Positions 22,882 through 33,768 of a DNA stretch of 64,000 bases are shown piece after piece (the stretch's first letter is position 1; every line of letters begins with the position of its first letter). The stretch covers positions 29,060,569-29,124,568 of the forward strand of contig OZ020514.1 in assembly GCA_963971425.1 (NCBI GenBank). The letters run 5' to 3'. The notes beneath the pieces are model-generated. The model was not told the origin of the DNA. It made no database searches and worked only from the letters and a program-made list of their open reading frames with translations. Source of the stretch: Bryoerythrophyllum caledonicum (lineage: Eukaryota; Streptophyta; Bryopsida; Pottiales; Pottiaceae). The position numbers and the translations under genes are program-made.

Positions 22882-23235
22882 GGTAATGCTTGTTTTTAAA
22901 AAAACAAGCGCCAACACTCTAGTATTTATTCGAGAATGAATGGTTTGGCAAATTTAGAAACAAAATATCCGGTCACAATAAAAGGACCCCATCTCCTCAC
23001 CTAGTAAGAGCAAGAAGTACAAAAAAATTGAAATTGCAACACATCCGACTCGGCATGAGAGGAGAGGAAGTGGGAAAAAAACAAGCGGCCGTCCGCTTGT
23101 ATACGCGGATGGCCGCCTAACCTAACCGGGCGGCCGTCCGAACCGGCGGACGGCCATTGGGTCGGCCGTCCGAACCGGCCATCGGCCGAGCCTGGCCGAC
23201 CGCGCCGGCAGGCCGTCAAGCTCGCGTCCACCTGT
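22882..23235 (-). promoter_or_regulatory. GC-rich motif island upstream of RING gene B
   Basis: At 23080-23230 about eight CGGACGGCC / GGCCGTCCG words lie in a 150-bp GC-rich block inside AT-rich DNA, like the islands before kinase genes 1 and 3 and gene C. Between it and the ATG is AT-rich leader with a possible TATA-like AATAAATACTAG near 22925. No hAT-type terminal repeat was found beside this island, so this copy may have lost its end. Confidence 0.55.
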
Positions 23236-23479
23236 TTTTTTTTTTTTATCTTCAAAAAAAGTAATGAAAGGCACAAGGACATTCATTTTTTTTTCCAATT
23301 TAACCCCTATTAGCCCAAGTGTACCTCCAGGGTACAGAAATGTACACTTTAACAAGCAATTAGCTTTCAATTCGTACAGTCAAATTCACAAAATTTTGAC
23401 GACATTATCTCATATGAAATTAGAAGGAAATCCTATGGTTACAATTTCAATGAGTTCTTCTTTGTAGTTTTTAATCAAC
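23236..23479. other. Short spacer beyond the gene B promoter
   Basis: AT-rich DNA with a T run at 23237-23246 and no gene seen. Confidence 0.3.
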
Positions 23480-24190
23480 GAAGTAGAGATTAATCTAAAA
23501 TAGCTTGGAGCATTAGGAGTTAAAGGAGTCGAGAGGATTTTTTTTTTAAATTGGGAAAAAAAACAAATAAATAAATGAAGAGGACAAAAGGAAGAGAGTG
23601 ACAATATACAAAATTCCAGATCTGAACTAAAACGGAAAGAGAAGGGAGGGAGAGAGAAAGGGACATTTACAAATGTAGATCTCATTTAATTTAGATGGAG
23701 TGAGTGGAGAAGGGAGAGATGGACAATCGTTCAAGAAGATCCTAGTTAAATTAGAAGAAGAGGATCCAAGGCAAAAGAATTCCATTTTTTTTATTTGGAA
23801 GGAGTGGAGAAGAATGCAAAAAAATATAAATAAAAGTAAAGAAGGTTCTTCAAAAAACAAAAAAATATTTGGAGGCAGAAGGGAGAGAGGGACAATTATG
23901 AATGAAGTCTTCATTAAATTACAAAGGAAGGAAGAAGGTTTAGGCTTTAGGGACAATTATTGATTCAGATATTAAGTAATTTAGAAGGTGTGAGTTTGGG
24001 GAAGAAGATCCCAATTTTTTTTAAAAAGACAAAAGGAAGAGAGGGACAACCAAATAATAATGGAACTCTCAACTAATTTAACTAGAAGGAGAAGAGAACG
24101 AGAGAGAGAGGGACAATAATAAATGTACACCTTATTAAATTTGTCACATCTTGTTTTCTCTTGTACAAGATGTGTTATAAACCTTCTCAT
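23480..24190 (+). repeat. Degenerate purine-rich tandem repeat
   Basis: The phrase GGGAGAGAGGGACAAT... followed by an AAG-TCT-ATTAAATTA-like block and GAAGAAG recurs about six times (near 23645, 23715, 23885, 23950, 24040 and 24100) with spacings of 60-170 bp. The copies are strongly diverged. It runs straight into a minus-strand copy of R1. The small open frames are purine-rich artefacts. Confidence 0.55.
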
Positions 24191-24860
24191 TGATTGTTTG
24201 GATAAACATTCTAAAAGATATTTGGTGCACAAGAAAATGAAATGTGAATTGGCCTTGTTTGAACCTCCACTCCTTGCACAAACTTATTTGAATATGCTAC
24301 TCTCGTTTTTTACCTCTATAAATTGGTGTATATGGAATTAACATCATGCTTCACAGAATAGTATAAGATTACAAACTTTTGGATTGTAAAAAGTTTATAG
24401 AAAGCAAAGTCAAAGTCTAGGATTCCAGTCAACGATGGAAGAAAATGAACCATTGTTTTTATTTTACACACTATAATCTATCAATCCATTTGGTGGATTG
24501 CAACCATAAGAGCATGGTGTGTTCAAATAGAAGTCTACTTTAGGATCTTACGGTTGAAAATCTAAAGATGACTTGAAAAATGTGATTGCTATGCCTCTTT
24601 TTCAATGTGACGGTTTTGGACTAATTTTTTAGCAAAATTGGCCGTGTTCCTTTAGAGTTTAAGACAAGGGTAAGAGGCCTAGACCTTGCATATTACATAA
24701 ATATGATACGAAGTGTTGTCAAAGTCTCATTGTCTCATGAATATGGATCAACGGAGGGAAGAGAATGAGTTGTTGTTTGGATTGTAAACACCATGATTTA
24801 TCAATCCGTGCGGTCGATAGGAAAGAAATGTATATGGCATCTTCAAATAAATGATGTTAT
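24191..24860 (-). repeat. Repeat R1, one copy plus a partial second
   Basis: Minus-strand R1 landmarks: CACCAATTTATAGAGG, TAATCTTATACTATTC, ACAATGGTTCATTTTCTTC, CAAATGGATTGATAGATTAT, CCGTAAGATCCTAAAGTAG. From about 24660 the order starts again in part (GACCGCACGGATTGATAAAT, AACTCATTCTCTTCC), so a second truncated copy follows in tandem. Confidence 0.65.
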
Positions 24861-25829
24861 TAGTAGTACAAAGTTGGTAACGTGTCTATAATACATTATA
24901 ACATAAACATAGGTTACATTCTTATGCAAATATCATACGTGTATAAGATTTCTATATATTTCTCAAATTGTCTCTGAATACAAAATATTGTATAGAGTTT
25001 TTATTTTTATTTGTACACGACATCCTTTATGTACATGATGTATTAAGTTTTACTTATCAATGGATGCAAGTTGTATGTGGCTCTTTTTAGATGAATATTA
25101 GATATTTTTCATATAAAATCTAGGGTCTCGTATTTTTCTGATGGAGTTTCACATGTGGAATTCCTAATTTTTATTTTATTTTTTTGACGCAAGGAAAATA
25201 CTGGAACAAAATTGAAAAATTGATAAATTTTCTTGTAATCAACATGGAAACTCAAAACAAAATTGAAAATTACGCGGTGACCCTATACCTTATCTCTTCT
25301 ATTCGTCAAATTGCTACACTTTCAAATGGTTTTGTTTGCTAAAATCTCAAAGAAAGAAGGCTATGCGCCATTGCTTACATACAAATTCTCAAAGTTATTG
25401 GACAAGATTCACATGAATTCCCAAGGATTTTTATGAAGCTCATCATATTTTATTCATAAAATGAGAATCGCCAAATTAAAAATGAAAATATTCATTGCAT
25501 TACACACGAATCAAAAATAAGAAATCCCACATATGTGAAAAGGTCTCATTCTCTCTTGGATTTTATATACAATACATTTTAGTTTTCATGTTCATGTAAA
25601 TTGAAACTTTCAGATTTGTCAATTTTATGTTTTTTGGGCGCTTCAAAGTAAATTTGTACTATTATCAGCATGAAAAAATCCAAAATCCATGGAAACTTTT
25701 GTCATTGTTGTTGGAGGTGCTCGATATCCAACCCTTTATTGTATAACGGTCCATTCTATAACCACATTATCTTCCCACAAATCTTGTAGAAGGCCCATCC
25801 ATGTTTGATATTCCACAAAATGGCATGGA
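24861..25829. other. AT-rich spacer, no gene recognised
   Basis: No sustained coding signal on either strand and no clear relation to the repeats named elsewhere, apart from isolated words near the R1 copy that follows. Confidence 0.4.
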
Positions 25830-26620
25830 TGGTGTTTTAACACATAAAGGACCACAGAGCCTTTAGCTCGAAAACTAGTCCGAAACTGTCACTTTCAAAA
25901 AGAGGCAATAAATCACATTTTTAGATTAAGTTCGGAATTTCAACCATAAAATCTTAGAAAAGACTTCTATATGAACACGCCATACTCTTTAAGTTGCAAT
26001 CTACGGCACGAATCGATAGATTATAGTGTCTAACGTGAAAACAATGGTTGAGTTTTCTTCTTGAGTTCGTCGACTTTGACTTCACTTTCTATGAAATGTT
26101 TAAAGTACGGAAGTTCCAAATCTTTTACCATTTTCTTAAGCATCATGTTCATTCCCAATACACCAATTTCTAGAGGTAAAAGAGGGGTGTAGCATCTTCA
26201 AAAAATTTGAGCGACATGTGGAGGTTCAAGAATGGCCAATTCAGGTTACAATTACTTGTGAACTAAATATCTTTTAGAATGCTTATCCAATTGGTCAATA
26301 AAAGGATGTACAACACATCTTTTGAAGAACAAAACAAGAAGTGAAAAATATAAAAATTTGTAAGTTTTATTGAAGAAAAGAAGAAGTTTTATTGCACATT
26401 GCCCGAAAAATGGTGAAAATATTTTACTTGGATTAAAATGCAAGTTTACAATAAAGACGATCATTTTTTTTGGAAATCTTTTAAAGAAAGAAATATTCTT
26501 CATGAGTATGAAAACCCTCAATGTCAATAGAAAATTCTAGGAAAGGTTTTTAGATGCCCGGGCTCCCCATTTTCCAATATGAGTGGTACTAAATTTGGAA
26601 CCACAAATCCAAAAAAAAAA
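25830..26620 (+). repeat. Repeat R1, full-length-looking copy
   Basis: Collinear with 4190-5010 over almost 800 bp: CATAAAGGACCACAGAGCC, CGGCACGAATCGATAGATTA, ACAATGGTTGAGTTTTCTTC, ACCAATTTCTAGAGG, GTGGAGGTTCAAGAATGG, CCAATTGGTCAATAAAAGG, ATGTCAATAGAAAATTC, TGCCCGGGCTCCCC, GAGTGGTACTAAATTTGG. This pair best defines the limits of the family. Confidence 0.72.
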
Positions 26621-27169
26621 TTAATACATTCAAATAGCTCTTCCCAGGGACAATCTAACATTAAATTTTCAAAAGTTGTTTTTTTTTTTTTCAAATACTA
26701 GAAACCTGCCCAGAATTGAAAACTCGCCGCAAAAGAGATTTAGTCATGTAGAGGCCAAAAATCCTCCCATACAAAGTTATGCCTATGCCGTGGGCAATGT
26801 ATCCTTGGCCCTTGGAACATTGTGCTCGTGGGCCATTCCAATTTCCTCCTGGTTCGTCAAAGATAAAAAAAAAGGATACGAGCATCTCTCATATGTTATG
26901 TAGGATATTTTGAGCGGAACCATTCTTAAGAAATTATATAATTCATATGCTTCCACGCGCACCATGGAATATCCATGTGTAAGCGCATAAAATCTTCCCA
27001 ACATTCCTCTGACCAATAATGCACGTGACTCTATCTCCTAATTAGGAGTGCACGTGCAATGTCAACCGTCCCAGAAAAGGAAGTGGAGGACAAGGGAAGG
27101 GAGTTGGGAGGGGAGAGAGTTGGGAGGGGAGGGAGCGTAGAGAAGTGGATGAGCGTAGAGAAGTGGACG
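26621..27169. other. Unassigned DNA upstream of gene C
   Basis: A short GC-richer patch at 26780-26850 (TTGGCCCTTGG, GTGGGCC) may be regulatory. At 27090-27170 there is a purine-rich run with two copies of GAGGGGAGAGAGTTGG-like and two of TAGAGAAGTGGA. No gene supported. Confidence 0.35.
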
Positions 27170-27483
27170 AGCGCAGAGGGGAGGCCGTCCGATCGGACGG
27201 CCACGATTGTCAGTGGCAACAGCGCGCTGTTCGATTGGGCGATGCCCCCAAGGCCGTCCACCATCGGACGGCCTAGACAATTCCCCGACCGCCCGCCTAT
27301 GCCGTCCGCCATCCGCGGTCGGCATAAAAGGCGGACGGTCCACCATTCTCCCACACTTTAGTGGGCAAGCTTGTTGCTTAGGCATTTTCTGCCTTTTTGC
27401 TTGCACCCCCTCGAGTGCACTCATTAATTTTTATTTCATTGAATTTTTTAAATACATTTAATTGTTTGTTCTAATTGGGGAAG
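27170..27483 (+). promoter_or_regulatory. GC-rich motif island and TATA region of gene C
   Basis: GGCCGTCCGATCGGACGGCC (27181-27200) is a perfect 20-bp palindrome, followed by three or more related words up to 27345. CATAAAAGGCGGACGG (from about 27324) combines a TATA-like box with the motif, the same layout as CTATAAGAGGCCGTCCG before kinase gene 3. The ATG of gene C follows 160 bp later. Confidence 0.6.
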
Positions 27484-28461
27484 ATGCCAAGGTCTAACCG
27501 CCCCGTTGCTCCAAAGGGGAAAGCCCCTGAGATGGATTAGGACGCAACGGACGATCCAGATGTTGTCGCAAAATATAGATGGCAGGATGAGGAAAAGAGG
27601 CTCTAGACTTGCACCATGTGCAAGAGGTACGTGAAGATGAAGCACCTCATGAAGTTGTGGCCGAGGGCACAAGCGAGGATATCAGGGCCGCGGCGCGAAG
27701 GTCTAGCAAGCAGTTGTCACAGCGCCCATTCCCTGCATCGATATCATAAAGCCACAGTTGCGGTGGGTGTGCGCAACTCGAGGCCATAGATCATGTTGTA
27801 TTCGAACCTGGCGATGGTTTGGACAGAAATTGTCCTACATAAGGATGTGGATTGGCGCACCGTGGCGGGTCGTAATGTCAGCCTCTTGGATCGAAGCCAA
27901 CATTTTATACCAACCACCTAGAATCAATCGAGTGATTGTTGGCCACGTTGGTCAAAACGAAGATCCGGGGACGATCCTGATGCCCAACAACAGCGGTGGA
28001 CACCTCCACAAGAGTATGAGGGCCATAACTACAATGACTACAACTATGGCAATGATATGGGTTCCGCGCGAGTATCATTTGGTGGAGGAAGTGTCGGCCC
28101 TTACTACGAAGGCCAAAAATGTGGTACAAGAACCGACATCCCTCAGAGCTATACGTCAACGCATCCAAGGGATACGTACGAGTCTTGTCGTAATTCCCTG
28201 GGAAAAGAGGAAGAACACCACACCCCAAACTATGCACCCGTCTCGTACGATGGATATGGCCGGAGCACATATGAGAGTGACAACACACCTCCACCAACGT
28301 TTGGACCTCGTGAGGATGAAGATGCCAAGTTCGAGAGACAAATGCGTGGAGCCACAATACAGAGCCAGGAAGAGTACATCCGTAGGCTTGAAGATGAAAC
28401 CCGCTTCATGCACAGGCAGTACAATAACTTGTATGATGTTTATTCAAGCGGGCGGTACTGA
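27484..28461 (+). pseudogene. Gene C: N-terminal domain shared with RING genes, tyrosine-rich tail
   Basis: A single frame from ATG 27484 (MPRSNRPVAPKGK) to TGA at 28459 contains four in-frame stops, all TAG (about 27538, 27604, 27787 and 27919), and no frameshift. It shares with gene B C-K-R-Y-V-K-M...L-M-K-L-W-P-R and W-T-E-I-V...K-D-V-D-W-R-T. One of the TAG codons aligns with a tryptophan in gene B. The C-terminal half is rich in tyrosine, glycine and proline (NYNDYNYGNDMG) and ends in a predicted helix (SQEEYIRRLEDETRF). No RING finger is present. It may be a shorter relative of the A/B family or an amber-riddled pseudogene; function unknown. Confidence 0.62.
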
Positions 28462-28874
28462 AGTGGGCTAGGCCAAGTCAAAGACGTGATACTGACTCAA
28501 ATGAAGATTAATCATACATGGGCACGTTGTGATGTAATCCATGTGGATAATGTCTTTGTGCAAGAACAATATTGACTATTTTATAAATTTAGAAGGTTAT
28601 TTTTAAAGATCTTCAAATGGATGTTTATTAAATATTTCTACGTTGCGGCCATGTCAATGTGAACGATGAATGTACAATGCATGTTATGCGTTTCCAAATG
28701 AATTTTATTGATGGTTTTTTAGTATAAGTGGATGTGTGGAATGAGGAATTTTTATACATTCCAACTTTTTTAACACCTCATATAAGTTCAAGGGAATTTC
28801 GTATCATTATATTTTTAACAAATTTCTTTTTACAACATGTACTCCTAAAATTCCTTGAGTATTTCTCACCAAAA
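28462..28874. other. 3' flank of gene C, nothing recognised
   Basis: AT-rich DNA without sustained coding signal. It contains ACAATGCATG words but no identifiable element. Confidence 0.4.
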
Positions 28875-30028
28875 GTTAAAGAAAGAAGAAGAACGCCAGT
28901 CCCCAAAGGGGTCGGCGTGAATAAAGGGTTTGTTCGCTCCACCACTAAGACCATGCCCACCAGATAAGGAATTAGTGGTATGGAACTACTTCCCCCTTTC
29001 AAAGGTAGACACTATGTACCAAGTAACCAAAATACACAAGTAACCAAAGAGCACAAGTAACCATCAATATATAAAAAGTATCAAAGGAAAAGGAGAGAGG
29101 GGGAAAAAGAAGAAGAGATCAAAAAAGAAGAGGGGAACATTGGGGGAGAGTGTGTTTTCAATGTGGAAGGTTTTAGAAGTTTTAAAGATAAGTAAGTAAT
29201 GGGTAATGCTATAAAAGGTTTTGTGTATCCGGGAGGGCTTGGTTGTTTTCAATTTTGTGTTTGTGTAGCAGGATGGACATAGCATGTTCAATGGCAATGC
29301 TGTTAATGTTGTTGAAAGTGTGTGAAATTGTTTTGATGGAGATTTTAAAGGTATCTTCAAGGATTTTTATAGATGGAATAAAGGTGGTGGCACGAGCACT
29401 AGTTGTGATTACAATAAGGGGGTCCACTTTCCATCCCAAGGCAATGATGTCATCAATAAGGGGGTTGGTATTTATTCATTTTGTTTTCAATTGTTTATGG
29501 GGAGAATCTATCATTACAATATATGAATTTGATGAATTGAATGGTAGTCTTGGTTAATGTGCTCGGGTGTGGGGTCAATGTATGGCAGGCCTCGAATGCA
29601 AAGTATGTCTGCTTTGAGTCTAGCGTTACAGTGACAACGCTAAATTGTGCATGTACATGGGAGTAGCCAAGGGGGGACCGTATTTCCTTGTGGGTTGTTA
29701 TTAAAGGTGCCGGCATTCATGAAGATAAAGTATCGTGATTTGTTATGGGAGGTTATTAGTTTTCGAGTTTGCCATACCGCTTTGTTAGGTCTTCTGACGA
29801 TCAAGGAGTGTATGTGATGGTTTTGGCATTTTGAGTAGAACATAGAGCCATTTGTCGGGGTCTGTGAAAGTGCATATGGGGCATGTTATAGATGGGAATC
29901 TTTCTATTCCAAAGAATAGTTGTTTTCGTGCATTTCCCATATATTGACCGGTACGGAATTTGATGAGGCATGTTATTTGTGAGTTGGAGATGCTGGGATT
30001 CTTCCTGGAATTTGCTGAGAGTTCATTG
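28875..30028 (-). mobile_element. LINE 3' fragment spanning the inner edge of the left arm
   Basis: On the minus strand from 30028: a Cys-containing block (CPICT) near 29865-29880, then H-I-H-S-L-I-V-R-R-P-N-K-A-V-W-Q, F-M-N-A-G-T-F-N-N-N-P near 29700, W-L-L-P-C-T-C, and an open C-terminal stretch (GWKVDPLIVITTSARATTF) at 29209-29439. A 3' region follows with three TTGGTTACTTGTG-like repeats near 29030-29060, a common trait of LINE tails. It starts with GTTCATTG/CAATGAAC at the hAT terminus, so its 5' half is elsewhere. Some frame changes are present. Confidence 0.8.
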
Positions 30029-30420
30029 CAGGGTTACCAATCCGACGTCCTTGGGGGTCTGAGAGCGTTCTGAGACGTCGTTTGGAAGAGGATGTCCGGA
30101 CGTCTCATCGGACGCACTGTCTGGGGGGTAATAACCATTTACGGAAGGCTCTCGTTAGTTTTTCTGGACCGTTGGATTCGCCAAAGTGCCACGCGGCCGG
30201 ATTGCAGCTCTCAAGTATCGATCGGCCGTCCGATCGATCGCTGCTGTCTGCCCGATCGGACGTCCGACAGATCGATCCATGGGCCGCGATCCGATCGCGC
30301 GGACGCACCGTGGTGGCAGTCGGCCTCATGGCCGTCCATCACCCTATAAGAGGCCGTCCGCCCTCCTTCCTCTCTCACTTTTTTCCTCTACTCCCTAAAA
30401 TATATTTTTGAGTGGGTGCG
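30021..30420 (+). mobile_element. hAT-type terminus with CAATGAAC target duplicate and motif island (kinase gene 3)
   Basis: The 8 bp GTTCATTG (30021-30028, CAATGAAC on the minus strand) flank CAGGGTTACCAATCCGACGT starting at 30029. The subterminal region to 30170 aligns with the terminus at 6130. At 30180-30310 there is a dense set of CGATCGGCCGTCCGATCG-like motifs, then CTATAAGAGGCCGTCCGCC at about 30343 as TATA region. The exact 8-bp duplicate shared with 12047-12054, at the same point of the LINE, shows that this is a true transposon end. Confidence 0.8.
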
Positions 30421-30567
30421 GAGTGGCTTTGGCTGGCAATTTTCTATCCATCAGCTCCTCATTTCTGGGAGGAAAAAAGTGATTTACATTGGGAGGGGAG
30501 GTTTTGTTGTTTTTTTTGAAGTTTTCTAAAACTTGTACTAGTCTTTTACGGCGTACATTGAACGAAG

Positions 30568-32158
30568 ATGCCGAAAGGTTGTGGACTGCGGTCCAAAGCT
30601 TCATCCCATCCGCGACATTCCATCTAAGCCCTGCAAGATTTTTCTCATAGAATTGATTGTCAAATTCTATGAGGAAAATACTCTTCGATCCTTGGAGAAC
30701 AAGTACGCCAGATATTGGGATGAGGGCCCCAAAAAGTTCCGGAGGGACATGTGGCAGCACATGATGGACGCGCTTCAAGCCCCGGTGTGGAATACTGAGA
30801 CCCATGAGCGGGGGTTTCTGAAGTTCGTGGATGACAGAGTGCACGATGCACTCTGGAATGCCAAGAGCTTATTGATCAAGTTTGGGAGATTTAATCGCGT
30901 GGCTGATGAGGATTTCAACGACGTGTTGTTGTAGGCTGATTTATTTCTTGCCTAGATGAAGTCGTTCGCCAAAAATAAAAAGAGGCGTGGCTCCGTAGGA
31001 TGGTGGAACTCAACGGAGGGGCTTTAAGTGGACTTGCTGTAGAAAGCTAATCTGATTGCCATTCCGGTAACGGCAACGATTATACGGATTGACAATGTCA
31101 ATAGGAGAGGTGAATACGCCACCATTTGCATAGTCCGCATGCGGACATGTTGCGGAAATGTTGCGGAATGCTCATTTGATTGCCATTTTGGCAACAACCA
31201 CAGTTATACGGATTGACAATATCAATCGAAGATGTGGATACGCCACCATTTGCAAAGTTTGCATTGAGGGTGCTCCAGGTATTGAAACATTCTGGGAATT
31301 TGCTGCCAAATTGTCAAACCAATTAGAGACACGGTCAGACTTGGCAAAAGTGGAACATCAGAATTAGTCGATGGCGGTGAGGATTCCACATCCGGGTGTC
31401 ATCCAATTCGTAGCTATTCATCCGGACAAGTATTATGGCTATGTGTATTGGTGCAATGGCGGGACCATTCAAGAAATGTTGAACCAGGATTTCGAGTATG
31501 GTAATGATGTCTATGTACATTTGAACTATGGAAATTTCCTCGAGGATGAGGTTATTTGAGCTCATCAGTTGGTTTGTTTTTGCAAAAAACGAACCGAGCT
31601 TACGTCGGCCTTGTTGTGCATCATGAACGAGGTCCACAAGAGCAACAATCTTCACGACATGTTGTCTCCAGACAATATCCTCCTCTACCTTCTTCTAGAT
31701 GAATTGTGAGTGTATATTGTAGTATGCGATTGGGGCATGACCATTAAGGTTTCCAAACCAATGGAGTTTCTTTATACGTTCACAAATCGTGAAGACATGG
31801 CCAAGACTTTGCGAAGGCGATGGTGGGTGGATCCACGGGTTGCGTACTTGCACAAACCAGATGTGGATGTGTTAATGATTCCGAAGTTATTGATGGCTTT
31901 GGGAGAGTAGGCTACGGCCCGGATAGCGCAACAAATCAACGGGCGGACAATGTCCATGGATTGCAAGAAATTGCAACGCGAATCTCGAAGTTCCGTAGTA
32001 TTCTCAAATCACGAATTTGCGAATACATTTCATATATACATGGACAGAGTTTGCAACGAAGGTCGAGAGTCGTTGGAGGGTTGTTTCATATCATTACACG
32101 CTTTAGCGACACATACAATTGGCCCACGCCTCATGAGCATTTTCGATCCACGTATTAG
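30568..32158 (+). pseudogene. Kinase-like gene 3, decayed
   Basis: The start matches gene 1 (MPKGCG at 30568). The N-terminal domain is open from 30581 to 30934 (FLIELIVKFYEEN, ALWNAKSLLIKFG). The kinase core is recognisable as RRCGYATICKV, F-A-A-K-L, V-R-I-P-H-P-G-V-I, W-C-N-G-G-T-I, H-D-M-L-S-P-D-N and V-C-D-W-G. At least six in-frame stops replace residues kept in gene 1 (Q, K, E, R, R, Y), and an internal duplication disrupts the glycine-loop region. The last block reads past the TGA that ends gene 1 (DTYNWPTPHEHF) to TAG at 32156. Clearly a pseudogene, older than the arms' last homogenisation. Confidence 0.78.
31051..31262 (+). repeat. Local tandem duplication inside kinase-like gene 3
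   Basis: The block beginning ATTGCCATTCCGG...GATTGACAATGTCAATAGG (31056-31140) is repeated with differences at 31179-31262 (ATTGCCATTTTGG...GATTGACAATATCAATCG), a period of about 123 bp. It duplicates the glycine-rich loop coding region. The divergence between the copies shows it is not recent. Confidence 0.7.
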
Positions 32159-33229
32159 TAATACATATTACATAGGTTTTATTTGATTCCTTCCGGCATT
32201 ATTAGAATGTATTGGATAGCATGCACGTTTTAAAGTGATTATAGCAATAGTCTTAGAATAATATGTCCTGCATGACTTTGAAATTTGAGCACGACAAGTA
32301 AAAAACTTTTTTTCATATAGCCGTGCAAAGACCGACATTTATTGTATAACATATGGTTAGTTTGTGGCATAGTTCCGATTTTGTAACTTATCAATGTGTT
32401 CTATTTCATAATTGTTGTAGAAAAAAATCTAAAAGAAAATCACTTCAAAATATCCAATTCCAACCTTATGATGATATTTTCCTACATACCAATTTTTAGA
32501 GGTAGAGAAGAACTGTAGCATATTCAAAACAAGTGCACAAATATCGGAGTTTAAAAAATGCTATTCCACGTTTTATTTTTTTGTTAACTAAATTTGTTTC
32601 CAAATGATAATCAAAACTATGAATAAGAGGGTTTTTACTACATGTTGTTGAAAAAGAAAAATGTGAAAAATATGATGATCTCTAGGTTTTATGTAGAGAA
32701 GACGTATTTCAAATTTTACGAGTTTGGGTTAAATTTTTTTTGACAGTGCCCATGGCACTAAATCATACATAACCTCAACCATTTTATGCTTTTTCAATAT
32801 AATTTAGCATTCCTAGAAATTACTCCCATTTGAAATGCCTCCTTAGTCCCTACTCATACAACATGTCTCCTATATACTTACTTGCCTTAGAAGTTAAATA
32901 TGCGTACTTCAACATTTTTACTCTGTCAAAATATACAATTTTTTTGTCTTTTTATATACTTTTCAATACACATCTAACTATACAAGAATTTGGTCTACTC
33001 CATGGAGTAATTTCCACACCCATTTGCATCTATAGGAGTTCAGTAGCGGTTTGCACTTGCATTGCAATGCATTAAAACAACCATTTTAATGCGTTTCCTA
33101 TATTACAAAATAATTTTTAAAATTATTCATTTAAATCTTTTTTATAGAAAATTGAAAGAGTAGAGACCGAGCGGATTACAAACATTAAGTGTTTGTTAAT
33201 AGTGTTGGTGATGATTCTTAACACTTAGA
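32159..33229. other. AT-rich spacer with a partial R1 copy
   Basis: R1 landmarks appear at 32480-32720 on the plus strand (ACCAATTTTTAGAGGTAGAG, CATATTCAAAACAAGTG, TCTAGGTTTTATGTAGAG). TTTGGTCTACTCCATGGAG near 32990 recurs with small changes at about 33726, a short local duplication. No gene is supported. Confidence 0.5.
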
Positions 33230-33768
33230 TATAGTCATCCGCGGACGATTTGTTCATCCGGAGACTGTTTTTTGTCCACGGACTGTTTTTTCAACCGCGG
33301 ACTGCTTTTCCATCCGCAGACTATTTTACATCCGTAGTGGATGAAACTATAATTTGGCCAAATTATATTAAAAGTGAGTTTATATCTCCTAAAATAATCA
33401 TTATTTCTGAATTCCGACTTTGGATATCGGCTCTCTAAGGGGGGTTTCATTTAGTAGAAAAAAAAATGCGTAGAAGGTTTTAAAAAAACTACATTCTTGT
33501 GAGTGTTTATAACTCATTTAAAGGAAGTTCTATGCTTAACTCTGTAGGTAGATTGCTAGGACATATTTACTTGGTTTTAAATATCCATAACAATTTGAAG
33601 CAATGAAGTATATGCAATGACTAATACAAAGATGCATACATTAAAATGCAGAGGCATCCAAATATGAATAGCAAAAATGCTTATAGGAAGATTTTGTTGT
33701 ATTCATTGATATTGTATAATGTATTTGGTCTACTATTTAGTGTATTCTATGGAGTAATTTCCACACAC
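33230..33768 (+). repeat. Interspersed repeat X, copy 2
   Basis: Aligns with 10165-10750. It opens with about five spaced words of the type CATCCGCGGACTGTTTTT (33237-33345), then AAAATAATCATTATTTCTGA, CGGCTCTCTAAGGGG, TTCTATGCTTAACTCTGTAG and GAGGCATCCAAATATGAA. The same LINE family follows on the same strand, as in the arm. Confidence 0.68.

Larger units (their letters stand above)
5256..29715 (+). repeat. Left arm of giant inverted repeat (palindrome)
   Basis: This whole interval recurs in reverse complement at 39541-64000 under the rule x -> 69256-x. Spot checks at the outer edge, at every gene and at the inner edge match base for base. Three mismatches were found (7468, 27380 and 29549). 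The outer end is set only by the window edge, because the mirror of 1-5255 would lie beyond 64000. The inner end, between 29715 and 29716, falls inside a LINE fragment. The near identity implies a very recent inverted duplication, continuing gene conversion, or an assembly fold-back. Confidence 0.97.

Noticed and set aside
6122-22930. ATAAATAC beside a TAGAGTGTTGG sequence near 22920 as the partner duplicate of the terminus at 6130
   Set aside because: The 8-mer is AT-rich and common, the neighbouring sequence matches the terminal repeat poorly, and the orientation is wrong for a simple insertion.
27758-28471. A 237-residue open frame overlapping gene C in another frame
   Set aside because: Its composition is not protein-like, and the overlapping frame carries the conserved motifs shared with RING gene B.
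29707-29715. Extending the left arm's high-identity match beyond 29715
   Set aside because: The first base past the LINE duplicate matches only by chance; the real partner resumes at 34413 with clear divergence.
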